From: Sthenelais limicola
Lineage: Eukaryota; Annelida; Polychaeta; Phyllodocida; Sigalionidae
Assembly (NCBI GenBank): GCA_942159475.1
Contig: OW804098.1
Location: 6,982,383 to 7,046,382, forward strand
Direction: 5' to 3'
Length of the DNA stretch: 64,000 bases
In this document: in pieces, positions 31,101-43,100 of the stretch
Layout: the number at the start of each line of letters is the position of its first letter
How positions within the stretch are numbered: position 1 is the first letter of the stretch
Notes under the pieces: generated by a model
Told to the model about the DNA's origin: nothing
Databases searched by the model: none
Seen by the model: only the letters and a program-made list of their open reading frames with translations
Position numbers and translations under genes: made by a program

Positions 31101-34100
31101 CTCCCCCTCCCTCTTTTCAAGGGCTTAGCAGAATCCGCCAAAACCAGAGGAACAGATTGCTTTTTCACAACTGTATCCGTCTTAGCTTTATTGGGTCTGC
31201 CTCTTCTCTTAAGAGGTAGCACAACCGGAGAAATTTTTAATTTCTTTTTCTTCTTCTGAGGCTTCCTCCTACCAATCCGGACAACAGCAGGACCAACATC
31301 TACTGTCTGTTCCTCGTCGGAAGGAGGAAGTTTTGCTCCAGCTGTTTTCTTAGGCCTACCTCTGGGTTTCACCCCAATGGTAACTTTCTCCTTTACTTTC
31401 CTCTCCGGACATTCAGCACCAGCTAGAACTTTTCCGCCTTCAAACTTCAGGATCTCACGCCCAGCCTTCTCTAACTTACGGAATTCAGGTGCCTTATGTA
31501 AATTAACAGCCTGAATCGGTCCGTCCTCATCAAAGGCGGGTTTCAGATAATCAACATGATATCTGACGATTCCCTCAGTTGTCTCTAATTCATAGGTAGT
31601 ACCCCCTATGAATCTACGCACTTTGAAAGGCCCATCCCATTTGGGACCATACTTCTTGTTAGCCTTAGGGGGACAGTACCTATAAACAATAGCCCCTTCC
31701 TCAAAGCGCCTAGGACGAGCCCGCCTGTCAAAGTCTTTCTTTTGGTGCACTGCAGCAACGCCCAGATTTTCTCTGACAAACTGGTGTCCGGTTCTCAATG
31801 ACTGTCTCAAGTTCTCCACGTATGACATCCGACAAGGAAAATCCAGCCCTCCGGGTTCAACTCCATGGATTAAATCCACAGGAGTCACAAGCTCAGTCCC
31901 AAAAACTACTGAATTGGGCGTACACAAAGTACTAGCATGCACCGTACCCCTGTAAGCATGCGCTATACACGGAGCGAGCAAGTCCCAATTCGAATCCGAG
32001 TAGTTAGTCAGGCAAGAGAGCTGCTCAACAAGAACTCTGTTAAAACGCTCCACCTGACCATTCGACTGAGGCCTGTACGGAAGAGTGACTAGCTTTTCGA
32101 CCCCCAACATGTCCAACAAATTCCGCAATAGCCGAGACCTGAATTCCGGCGCTCCGTCCGTCTGCAACGAAACAGGACAGCCGAATCTCAGTACCCATTC
32201 TCTAAACAAAACTTCAGCACATCTTTCTGCCGTGTGGTCTGGCATAGGAAATGCTTCCGCCCATTTCGAGAAATGGTCCGTAATTACCATCACGTAGTTG
32301 TTACCTCTAGGGGTAGTCTTAAATGGACCTATAATATCCAACGCTATTCTACTCCATCGTTCACCATGGATCTCCTTCTTTAAAGGTGTAATACCTCGTC
32401 CGCCTCTAGACTTTCTCATGCTGCACTCAGGGCAAGCCTTTAGCCATCTTTTCAAGTCATAGCGCATACCAGGCCAAAAATATTTCATTTTTGCCTTCCA
32501 GCTAGTCTTGAAATTGCCATAATGACCTTGCAACTGAGATCCGTGCAAGCAACGAAAAATATTCCTTCTCATAGAGGCAGGAATTATCTTCCTGACATAC
32601 GTGTGTCCAGTGTTCTTACGCAGCCACCGCAGACATAAGACACCCTGGACCATCTCTAAATTTTCTCTGTTACGGATGTATGTACAGAATTCCTGCGGCT
32701 CACCAGACAACTGTTCCTTGCTGGGAACCGGACTGGATCCGTCCAATACAGCCATAACTTTCTTCAACAAGGGATCTGCCTGTTGAGCATCCCGGATCTC
32801 GTCCTCCAAGGAGCCTAGAACCACCACAGCTTCCGCGATTACAGCATCATGGACACCACAATCGGAACAGCCAGGGTTTCCGCACTTCCTGGTAGGGATT
32901 CGAGACAATCCGTCCGCATTCGTATGCTTCTTGCCCGCCCGGTGAAGTATCATACTCTGCTCCAAGCCATACTCTTGCATCGTGGCTAACCATCTAGCAA
33001 GCATATCAGTTGGATCTTTAAAATTCAGGAGCCACCTAAGTGAAGCGTGGTCAGTTCTTACGTAAAAATTACGATTGCCAAGGAGATAATGTCTGAACTT
33101 CTTCAAGTAGGACAGCACTGCCAATAGCTCACGCTTAGTAGCACAGTAATTTTTCTGCGGCTTGGTGAGGCTATTACTAGCGTATCCCAATACGACTTCC
33201 TTGCCGTCTTGCATCTGCGACAAAACTCCGGCCATTGCAAAGCCACTGGCATCAGTATCCAAGATGAAATAACCTTCCTTTCTAGGATACCCAAGAACCG
33301 GGGCTGAAGTTAATAAAGTCTTAGCTGTCTTAAAGGCTTCATCACACTTCTTGGTCCACACTATAGGTTTACTATAGCGTTTCTCAGTCCCAGCATCCGT
33401 CACAATCTGTTGCAGAGGAGCTACAATTCCACCAAAGTTTGGTTGAAACTCCCTATAGTAGGAAGCGAAACCAAGGAATTGTCTAACTTCTTTAGCTGTT
33501 TTGGGAACAGGCCATTCCTGAACTTTTGCTATCTTAGCCGGATCCGCGCGGATTCCGGCGCCAGAAACAATCCGTCCCAAATACTTCACTTCCTTACGGA
33601 AGAGCTCACATTTCTTAGGCTTAAGCTTAAGCCCATATTCTCTAATGCGTTCCAACACTAGTTTAAGATTGTCTGCACATCCCTGGAGAGTCTTACCAAA
33701 GACCACCACATCATCCAGGTATACCAAACAGGATTTCCAACGCAATCCGTCCAACATACGGTCCATCATGCGTTGGAAAGTGGCAGGGGCGTTACACAGT
33801 CCAAAAGCCATCACTTTAAACTGAAACAGACCCACACTGGAAAGAAAAGCAGTTTTGTGCTTACTGTCTTCATCCATTGCAACCTGCCAATATCCGGACT
33901 CCAAGTCTAGTGTGCAAAACCATTGATTTCCACCCAAGGCTTCAACACACTCATCAATTCGAGGTAGAGGAAAACTATCCTTCTTAGTCACCGAATTCAG
34001 TTGGCGATAGTCTACACAAAATCTCTGTGTACCATCCTTCTTAGCAACCATCACTATGGGAGCCCCCCACGGACTACTGCTATGCTCTATTCTGCCTGCT

Positions 34101-37100
34101 TTATACATTTTCCAGATTTCCGCCTCTGCTCCCTCCCGCCTAGCCACTGGCATCCTACGATAGGCTTGCTTAACAGGGATTGCATCCCCAGTGTCAATCA
34201 CATGGCTAACCAAGTGAGTACAACCAACTTTGGTACCAGGTAAGGAAAAACAGTCTTGGTAATCATAGAGCAGTTTTCTAACTGAAGTATCATACTCTGC
34301 TCCAAGCCATACTCTTGCATCGTGGCTAACCATCTAGCAAGCATATCAGTTGGATCTTTAAAATTCAGGAGCCACCTAAGTGAAGCGTGGTCAGTTCTTA
34401 CGTAAAAATTACGATTGCCAAGGAGATAATGTCTGAACTTCTTCAAGTAGGACAGCACTGCCAATAGCTCACGCTTAGTAGCACAGTAATTTTTCTGCGG
34501 CTTGGTGAGGCTATTACTAGCGTATCCCAATACGACTTCCTTGCCGTCTTGCATCTGCGACAAAACTCCGGCCATTGCAAAGCCACTGGCATCAGTATCC
34601 AAGATGAAATAACCTTCCTTTCTAGGATACCCAAGAACCGGGGCTGAAGTTAATAAAGTCTTAGCTGTCTTAAAGGCTTCATCACACTTCTTGGTCCACA
34701 CTATAGGTTTACTATAGCGTTTCTCAGTCCCAGCATCCGTCACAATCTGTTGCAGAGGAGCTACAATTCCACCAAAGTTTGGTTGAAACTCCCTATAGTA
34801 GGAAGCGAAACCAAGGAATTGTCTAACTTCTTTAGCTGTTTTGGGAACAGGCCATTCCTGAACTTTTGCTATCTTAGCCGGATCCGCGCGGATTCCGGCG
34901 CCAGAAACAATCCGTCCCAAATACTTCACTTCCTTACGGAAGAGCTCACATTTCTTAGGCTTAAGCTTAAGCCCATATTCTCTAATGCGTTCCAACACTA
35001 GTTTAAGATTGTCTGCACATCCCTGGAGAGTCTTACCAAAGACCACCACATCATCCAGGTATACCAAACAGGATTTCCAACGCAATCCGTCCAACATACA
35101 GTCCATCATGCGTTGGAAAGTGGCAGGGGCGTTACACAGTCCAAAAGCCATCACTTTAAACTGAAACAGACCCACACTGGAAAGAAAAGCAGTTTTGTGC
35201 TTACTGTCTTCATCCATTGCAACCTGCCAATATCCGGACTCCAAGTCTAGTGTGCAAAACCATTGATTTCCACCCAAGGCTTCAACACACTCATCAATTC
35301 GAGGTAGAGGAAAACTATCCTTCTTAGTCACCGAATTCAGTTGGCGATAGTCTACACAAAATCTCTGTGTACCATCCTTCTTAGCAACCATCACTATGGG
35401 AGCCCCCCACGGACTACTGCTATGCTCTATTCTGCCTGCTTTATACATTTTCCAGATTTCCGCCTCTGCTCCCTGCCGCCTAGCCACTGGCATCCTACGA
35501 TAGGCTTGCTTAACAGGGATTGCATCCCCAGTGTCAATCACATGGCTAACCAAGTGAGTACAACCAACTTTGGTACCAGGTAAGGAAAAACAGTCTTGGT
35601 AATCATAGAGCAGTTTTCTAACTAACTCTTTTTCTTCTTTTCTAGACAGATGAGCATCATTCACCAACTTCTCTAACGGATCCTCGGGACTAGGAGGGAC
35701 AACTATATCAGGAGCCAAAAGCTCATCATCCACAATAGGCGAGTCCATTACCTGTATGGAATTGATAATAGCCGTCTTAATCATTTCATTATCCTCTTCC
35801 TCCGGTAGGGAAGCATCGGACACCAAAGTCACAACACTCACTCTCCCTACTATCATGTCACAATTCAGGCGTACAGTGGAACCGGACGGATTGGAAAAAG
35901 CTACCACGGACGAATTAACGTTACCCGATACGTATGTATTAAGGCTTCCCAAGGCAAAGTCTTTTAACAATCCCTGATCAGGCTCAAACATCAGCCCATC
36001 TGACGTGTCAGAGCCTCTACCCAGGTCTATCTTAGCAAGGGTCACGGACCGGGGTTGGAGGACCACAGGTTCTTTCAACCTGACTTCTCCCCCGTCCACG
36101 AACTCTCTCACTTCAACAGCCTGAACAGTGGACTGTCTCAAGCTTCTCTTCATGTGCTTCCACTGCTTACACAATACAGATACTGCTTGATTCTCAAGGA
36201 ATAGCAATCCAGACCATTTATGGACGTAATAAAAATCCGCCCCAATAAGTCCATCTTCCGGACCTTTCAGGCCGGAGACAACCAGACATGTAATCATGTA
36301 TGTCCGATCCCCTATCTTCAAAGGACAAAGCGCGCTCCCATGAGTGGTTATAGGCAGCCCATTCCCCATTGCACACACCATTTGGACCGGAACCAAAGGT
36401 GGTTTGGAAGAAAGAGAATCATAGAATCTCTTGGTAACCAGGCTAGTAGTAGCGCCAGGGTCAACCAGAAAATCTCCATTCTCACTGTCTAACCCCACTG
36501 GGGCATACCATCTCTCACGGACAATTAAATTATCCGTGATCCTCAGCGTCTTTGGCTGCTGTACAGAAACTTTCTGTATCCGCGCCGACCTGTTGGGGTT
36601 CTGTCCAACCACAACGATCTGACCTTCAACAGCTTGGTACCCGTCCTGTCCCAATCTCACATGAGAAGCAGAATCCGGGCTATCCTGGGAGATATCCGGG
36701 GAGATATCCTCACCTAGACAGGTGTTCTTTTCCGGCAACGACCTAGGATCTCTTGCGTCCGGGAGCGCCTGACCTTGTGTCGAAGCTAACCCCTTACTAA
36801 CAAGTGCCTGAGCAACACCCCCAGTTCCTATACTACTAGCCAAATCCGTCCGAGCTGTAGTACTATGAAGCGGCGTCCCTTCGGCCCCCATATCGCTTCC
36901 TATAAGGGCCGTGAAGGGTTTTCCGGAGCCTTAGCTTTAGTAGACTCGGCCAACTCCTTCAAAATCTTCGTGGTAGGACAATCAGGAGAGATATGTCCTT
37001 CCTTCCCACAGAAGTAACATCTCCTGGGTCCGTCCCTTCTCCGGCTGGAGAATTGCCCAGAAAATGTTTTCTTCCAGGGTTGTCCAGTCTTGCCATCACC

Positions 37101-40100
37101 AGGCTTCTTCTTGAAATCCCTATAGGCCTGTAAGGCCTGACAGATGACGGTTGTCACGTCCAAAGTCTCCGAACCAGAGGAGGTAACATCATCATCATCC
37201 AGGGGCTCAATCACCTGGGCTATAGCAGCACCGGACTTGCGGCGGGACCTTCTCTTCTTTACAGCCAAAGCGCGTTCCTGAACTGGTTCAGGAGCTGGCA
37301 GCGCAGCAAGTTTTTGGACGACCACACTGGATTCGGTGTCCATCAGGCATCCCTCATAAACCTCTGACCAATGAATGGCCTCCTGTAGGTCTACGGGTTC
37401 CTTCAGACGAGCCCAATTGGCCTGCTCACAGCTAGTCAACCCCTTCAGGTAAGTATGAAGAGCCATATTGACTATGGTACTATTCATCCTCTTACCGAAA
37501 GCGTACCTGGCTCTGCGGGCTACCTCGTTACCAAACTGCCGGACAGTCTGTCCGGGAGTCTGGCGACAAGCACGAAATTCAGCTTGTCTTTTTATACGAG
37601 AAACCTCGCCGAAATTCGCGTCCATGTGTTGAACGAATTCCTTCAGAGACAGACCTGCAGGCAGATCACCCATATCCGCCAACTGCCGCTTGCATCCCCA
37701 CTGCAACTGAAGCAGGAACTCTTCCTCTGACCAGTTGCATGCAACTGCCATTATCCGCATCTCAGACAGGTAAACACGCCAAGGGTCCTTTTGGTCCCAC
37801 ATCTTTATGACGGGCGGACGCATGGTGTATTTGCTCTTACCCGGACCCTGAGTATATTCAAACTCGCCAAAGTCCGAGTCGTCCGTTCCATCATAACTTA
37901 ATCCCTGGACAAGGGATCGATCTTTTTTAGCGATCCGAGATCGCTCTTTGGTTTTCCCCGACTTTACTTTTTTCAATTTCTTTCCTTTCTTCCTGGGGGC
38001 AGGAGATTCAGAGTCAGAGGACGAGGAAGAGGATGAATCACTCGGATCTGACGGATCACCAGGAGAGCCAGCCACAACCCGTATCTTCGGCTTGTAGACA
38101 TCTCCCTTTACCTGACCCCTCTCGAAATCAGTGTCCGTCCCTGCAGTACTGCTTTTCTTACCAGTACTTGCAGTGCCATCCTTCTTCCCCTCCCCTTCAG
38201 GAGTCTTATCCGTCTGAGTGCCAATACTAGCAGACAAATCAGTTACCAGCACCGTATCAGATTCAAACGGAGTTTGAGTACTAAAACTCCTACTTGTCAC
38301 AGAAAAACTGGCCTGCGGGCTTTTCTGAGAGGGTGTTTCCTTTCCTTTACTGAATGACCCATTAGCAGGGGAAGAAGTAGACATACCAGAACTTTTGTGG
38401 TCCCGAAATGTTACTCTCTTCGCCGTATCCTCAGACAAACCAACTGGAGATCCAAAGAAATCCATTCTACCTTCCCTAGTTTCTAACCCAGCCTGTGGAT
38501 CCGCAAACGTTGAACACACAGGAGCAGACCTACTTGTATTCAGAGGAGCCATACTCCTCCGACGTGTATCTGCCGCCAGTGTATTCCAAAAAGGGGACGA
38601 CACAGAATCAGTCTGAGTTGAAGCTGACTGATCTTCAGAAACATTCTGGAGACGAGAATGATCGTCTACCCGAGATATTTCACACTTCAACTTTTCATTC
38701 TCCACCTGTAATTTTTTAATAAATACAGAGTCCCTTTCTGTCACCACATCCAGTGTTTCATGGATCTCTCGGTTCTGGAACACGAGTTGTTTCATTTGTG
38801 CAACAAACTCTAAGTTCTTCCTTTTCTCTGCAGCCAAATTCCTCTGCAAACCCAACAACTGGAGGCGAGTTGCTTTCAACAAGCTTTCCTCGTCTGACTC
38901 CATGTCGCTTTCAGGGGATCTGTAATCCGTGAAGGCTGCACGGTCCTCCCGGCCAGTTCTGTACTCGTCAGATTCAGAACCAACATCAGACAAAATAATT
39001 TGTCTGAACTGTCTATCGAACTTCATCTCTGCCAATGTAGTCCCAGTGGCAATCAGTCTGCCCGGCTGCACAAGTTGCTTGCTCATCCGTACAGGGTCCG
39101 GCGGGGGTCCGCCTTCCGCTCCAGGTGCTGCTGCCATCTCTGAAAGAGAACCAATCAAGTCAACAAAATCCACGGATTTCCTAATCCGGCCAGGCTTAGT
39201 CAAACGAACTGGTCAAGAACTGGTCACGGCACCAATTGTAGCGATTCACAGAGTCTCGACAATGAATAAACAACTTAACGAAGCCAATTCCCCGTATCTC
39301 TGTTTATTCCAGTCCGTAAAACGGCAATCTATCCGGATTACCCGGCAAGGGTAGTGTATTACAATCCGGACACATAAAGGTGTCAGAACACATCAGGTAA
39401 TATGATAAACACAAACAATCAAATGACACATAATATAGGAATGACATGGAATATATAAACAGAGAAGATACTCTTGCAGGAGTATATAATAAGAATTGAG
39501 GTGTAGATAAGGGATAACAAAGCATTTAGAAACACTCTACTAGTAAATGCAGGGGATCAAACGCAGATCCCTCTGTGTTAAAGCAAAGGTACCAATCCTT
39601 TATGGATTGGCCCTAGAGGTATGTAGCGAAACTACTACACAAATATAGATAACACTGCATATCCAAACTTTGAGTTTGGACAGTTGGACACTGAAGATCT
39701 AAGAGCAATAATTCGTAAATTGCCAGAATATAAATCCTCAGGCCTAAAACACATGAGCAGTGCTTTGTTGAAAAAAATACTTGTCACTTTGATTGAACAA
39801 TTTAATTACCTGATAGAGTTGTCCTTCCTGACGGGAATCATCCCTGCTAAATGGAAATCGGGCAATGTTACCCCCTTATTTAAGGCGGGTGACAAAATCA
39901 GATCCGGGTAATTTTAGACCTATTACCAGTATCTGTGCCCCAGCCAAGATAATAGAGAATGTTGTACAAAGGAAATTGCTCCATCATTTAGAGGACAGAC
40001 ATATATTGTACAAATGGCAATATTGGTTCAGACCTGGTAAGTCTACGGGTGATGCTGTCACTACCTTCCTCAACAATGTCTACAAGGCAATCAATGATAA

Positions 40101-43100
40101 TGAGAATTGTAGGGCTGTCTATCTGAATTTCAGGAAAGCTTCAACACGGTCGATCATTCAATATTACTAAGCAAACTAGAGAGAATAGGGCTACAGGGAC
40201 ATGAATTAGATTAATTCACCAATTACTTAAACGGCAGAGTCCAGCAAGTCCTAGTAAATGGGCTGTGGTCTAGTCCTAAACTAGTAACCTGTGGAGTTCC
40301 GCAGTTCCCATTTTATTCTCGATATACATTAATGATCTTCCGTGTCAAGTTGAGAACTCCAAATTACAGCTTTTTGCTGATGATGCCATTATTAACTACT
40401 CAGGCAAAGACATGACATTGCTTTCAACCAAAATCCAATCTGATTTAGCAAATATAGTTGCTTGGTGTAGATACAACAAAATATCACTAAACGAAGATAA
40501 GTCCAAGGTCATGACTTTCCTGAGCAAACTTTCCCTGAGATCCAGATGGAAGACTACGGCACTACAACATGGATTGTATCTTGGTAATACCCTTCTAGAG
40601 GAGGTCGAGGATTATAAATATTTGGGAACCATCGTTGACGGTTCCCTGACCTTTTCAAAACACCTGGCCTCAGTCAAGAAAAAGGTAGCTCACAAGATTT
40701 GGTTGTTTAAACACCTTCGCAGTAAACTAAATAAAAAACTAAGTGCCCAGGTATATAAAGTTACAATTTTACCCCTTTTCGATCAGGCTGATATTTTTTA
40801 TGATTCAGCAACAAAGACAAAATTGAACCACCTACAAGTTCTACAAAACAGGGCACTACGGATTATTACAAGATCTAACAGATACCACTGTGTAGATCAT
40901 TTCCATGATCAATTTAATTTACTGCCCCTCAAGAAAAGACGAAGGTTACAACTGCTACAACAGGCAAATCGTATGAAACACCTGACTGAGCACCTCAATC
41001 AGAGGGAGGTCAGAACTAGACAGCATCACCCGGACAGAATTGTTATGATCTGCCCAAATCCAAGATCTGAGGTTATACGAAACTCAATTTACTATAAGAT
41101 ACCTTTTTATTGGAATGGTTTACCCACTCCTTATCATCGTATTGTTAAACCCAGTGACTTTACGTCCATGGCCAGAAATAACTATATAGGGCTGGACGGT
41201 AAATTTTTATATTGATTCATAGTTTGGGCGGTAGGTTACTTATGTAACCTCCTGACCAAGCGGTCTCTGCGGAAATTACCTGTATATATTTACATGTAAA
41301 ATATCACATGTAATGATCAATACTTTATGGCTCAATATAATTGAGCAATACATTTACATATCTTCTCGCAACATATTGTATTTTCAAATAGTAAATTACA
41401 TTATCGAACATTAAAACGAGGACTGCTAACAAGGTGTTGACTTGTTAGCAGATTGTTTCCTTGTTTCTTGTAAAACCACTGTGTCCAGCAGAATTTGGGA
41501 ACCTCCCACTACCGGGGAGTATCGAATTCGCTGATGTGGCAATTGCCAATAAAAGTAAAACAAACAAACAAACAAACTATATACAGCTTATATTTGTCAT
41601 TGCATTTGCAGTTAGCCAGGTGACATGTGTGATTCCACCTGCTGGGATAGCCAACGGAGTGATCTATGGTTTGATTGTAAACCCTGATGGTATTGAGGAG
41701 GAGGACGTTTACACGCTCACATGTTCCCCTGGCTATGCAATTATTAGTCTTGCAAATGACATCGAAGCTGGTGATGCTGTAACAAGTATGCAGATAGAAT
41801 GCGATGCTAATGCCCCAGATGCTACATGTGGTGAGTATAATGTTGAAGTATTGGGTATTGATGATCTCATACATTCTCTATGAAATTTGTACCAATAATT
41901 TTATCAATAATGAATCGCAAACCTCAACTGAAGACCATGTAAACCATGTTGTTATTTTAACAAATAGGAAAACAAATGTAGTAGACCTCTAACTTTCGAC
42001 TGTGATGTCTGTATATGAGTCACCAGTACAACATATAAATTTCCTCTCAAAAACACTTACTGAAATATATGAAACCATAAACTGGGCACATTTGGGACTT
42101 AAAACTCTTAAAATGTCTCAATATCAACAATTATTTTTTAATTACATTTGATCTTTATTAAGATGTGTCAAACAATGAGAATATTTGAGTGTATTCTGGT
42201 GTCATTGCATTTGCAGTTAGCCAGGTGACATGTGTGATTCCACCTGCTGGGATAGCCAACGGAGCGATCTATGGTTTGATTGTAAACCCTGATGGTATTG
42301 AGGAGGAGGACGTTTACACGCTCACATGTTCCCCTGGCTATGAAATTATTAGTGTTGCAAATGGCATCGAAGCTGGTGATGCTGTAACAAGTATGCAGAT
42401 AGAATGCGATGCTGATGCCCCAGATGCTACTTGTGGTGAGTATAATGTTGAAGTATTGGGTATTGATGATCTCATACATTCTCTATGAAATTTGTACCAA
42501 TAATTTTATCAATAATGAATCGCAAACCTCAACTGAAGACCATGTAAACCATGTTGTTATTTTAACAAATAGGAATACAAATGTAGTAGACCTCTAACTT
42601 TCGACTGTGATGTCTGTATATGAGTCACCAGTACAACATATAAATTTCCTCTCAAAAACACTTACTGAAATATATGAAACCATAAACTGGGCACATTTGG
42701 GACTTAAAACTCTTAAAATGTCTCAATATCAACAATTATTTTTTAATTACATTTGATCTTTATTAAGATGTGTCAAACAATGAGAATATTTGAGTGTATT
42801 CTGTTGTCATTGCATTTGCAGTTAGCCAGGTGACATGTGTGATTCCACCTGCTGGGATAGCCAACGGAGCGATCTATGGTTTGATTGTAAACCCTGATGG
42901 TGCTGGTGAAGAGGACGTTTACACGCTCACATGTTCCCCTGGCTATGAAATTATTAGTCTTGCAAATGACATCGAAGCTGGTGATGCTGTAACAAGTATG
43001 CAGATAGAATGCGATGCTGATGCCCCAGATGCTACTTGTGGTGAGTATAATGTTGAAGTATTGGGTATTGATGATCTCATACATTCTCTATGAAATTTGT

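Larger units (their letters stand above)
26780..39639 (-). mobile_element. Ty3/Gypsy-type LTR retrotransposon (12.86 kb) with a third ORF
   Basis: Coding runs on the minus strand. LTRs lie at 39237-39639 (5') and 26780-27183 (3'), with perfect TGTAG...CTACA ends and CAAA target duplications (26776-26779 and 39640-39643). Order on the minus strand: primer site, gag, pol (protease, reverse transcriptase, RNase H, integrase), third ORF, polypurine tract. The LTRs differ at only about three positions, so the insertion is young. It is nevertheless disrupted by a 1340-bp duplication in pol and by two lesions in the third ORF, and is unlikely to be autonomous as read. Confidence 0.93.
26270..41585 (+). 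mobile_element. 5'-truncated, decayed CR1/jockey-like LINE, split by the Gypsy element
   Basis: The left part (about 26270-26779) and right part (39640-41585) form one LINE inserted in intron 2 in the gene's orientation. It starts inside the linker between endonuclease and reverse transcriptase, so the endonuclease is missing. The right end has a long AT-rich 3' UTR and finishes in an (AAAC)n repeat near 41561-41578, only 30 bp before the first array exon acceptor. The left boundary is approximate. Confidence 0.75.

Noticed and set aside
41509..43084. Minus-strand frames of about 100-120 aa repeated every 605 bp
   Set aside because: They are antisense shadows of the CCP exons; the plus strand has the signal, splice sites and cysteine pattern.
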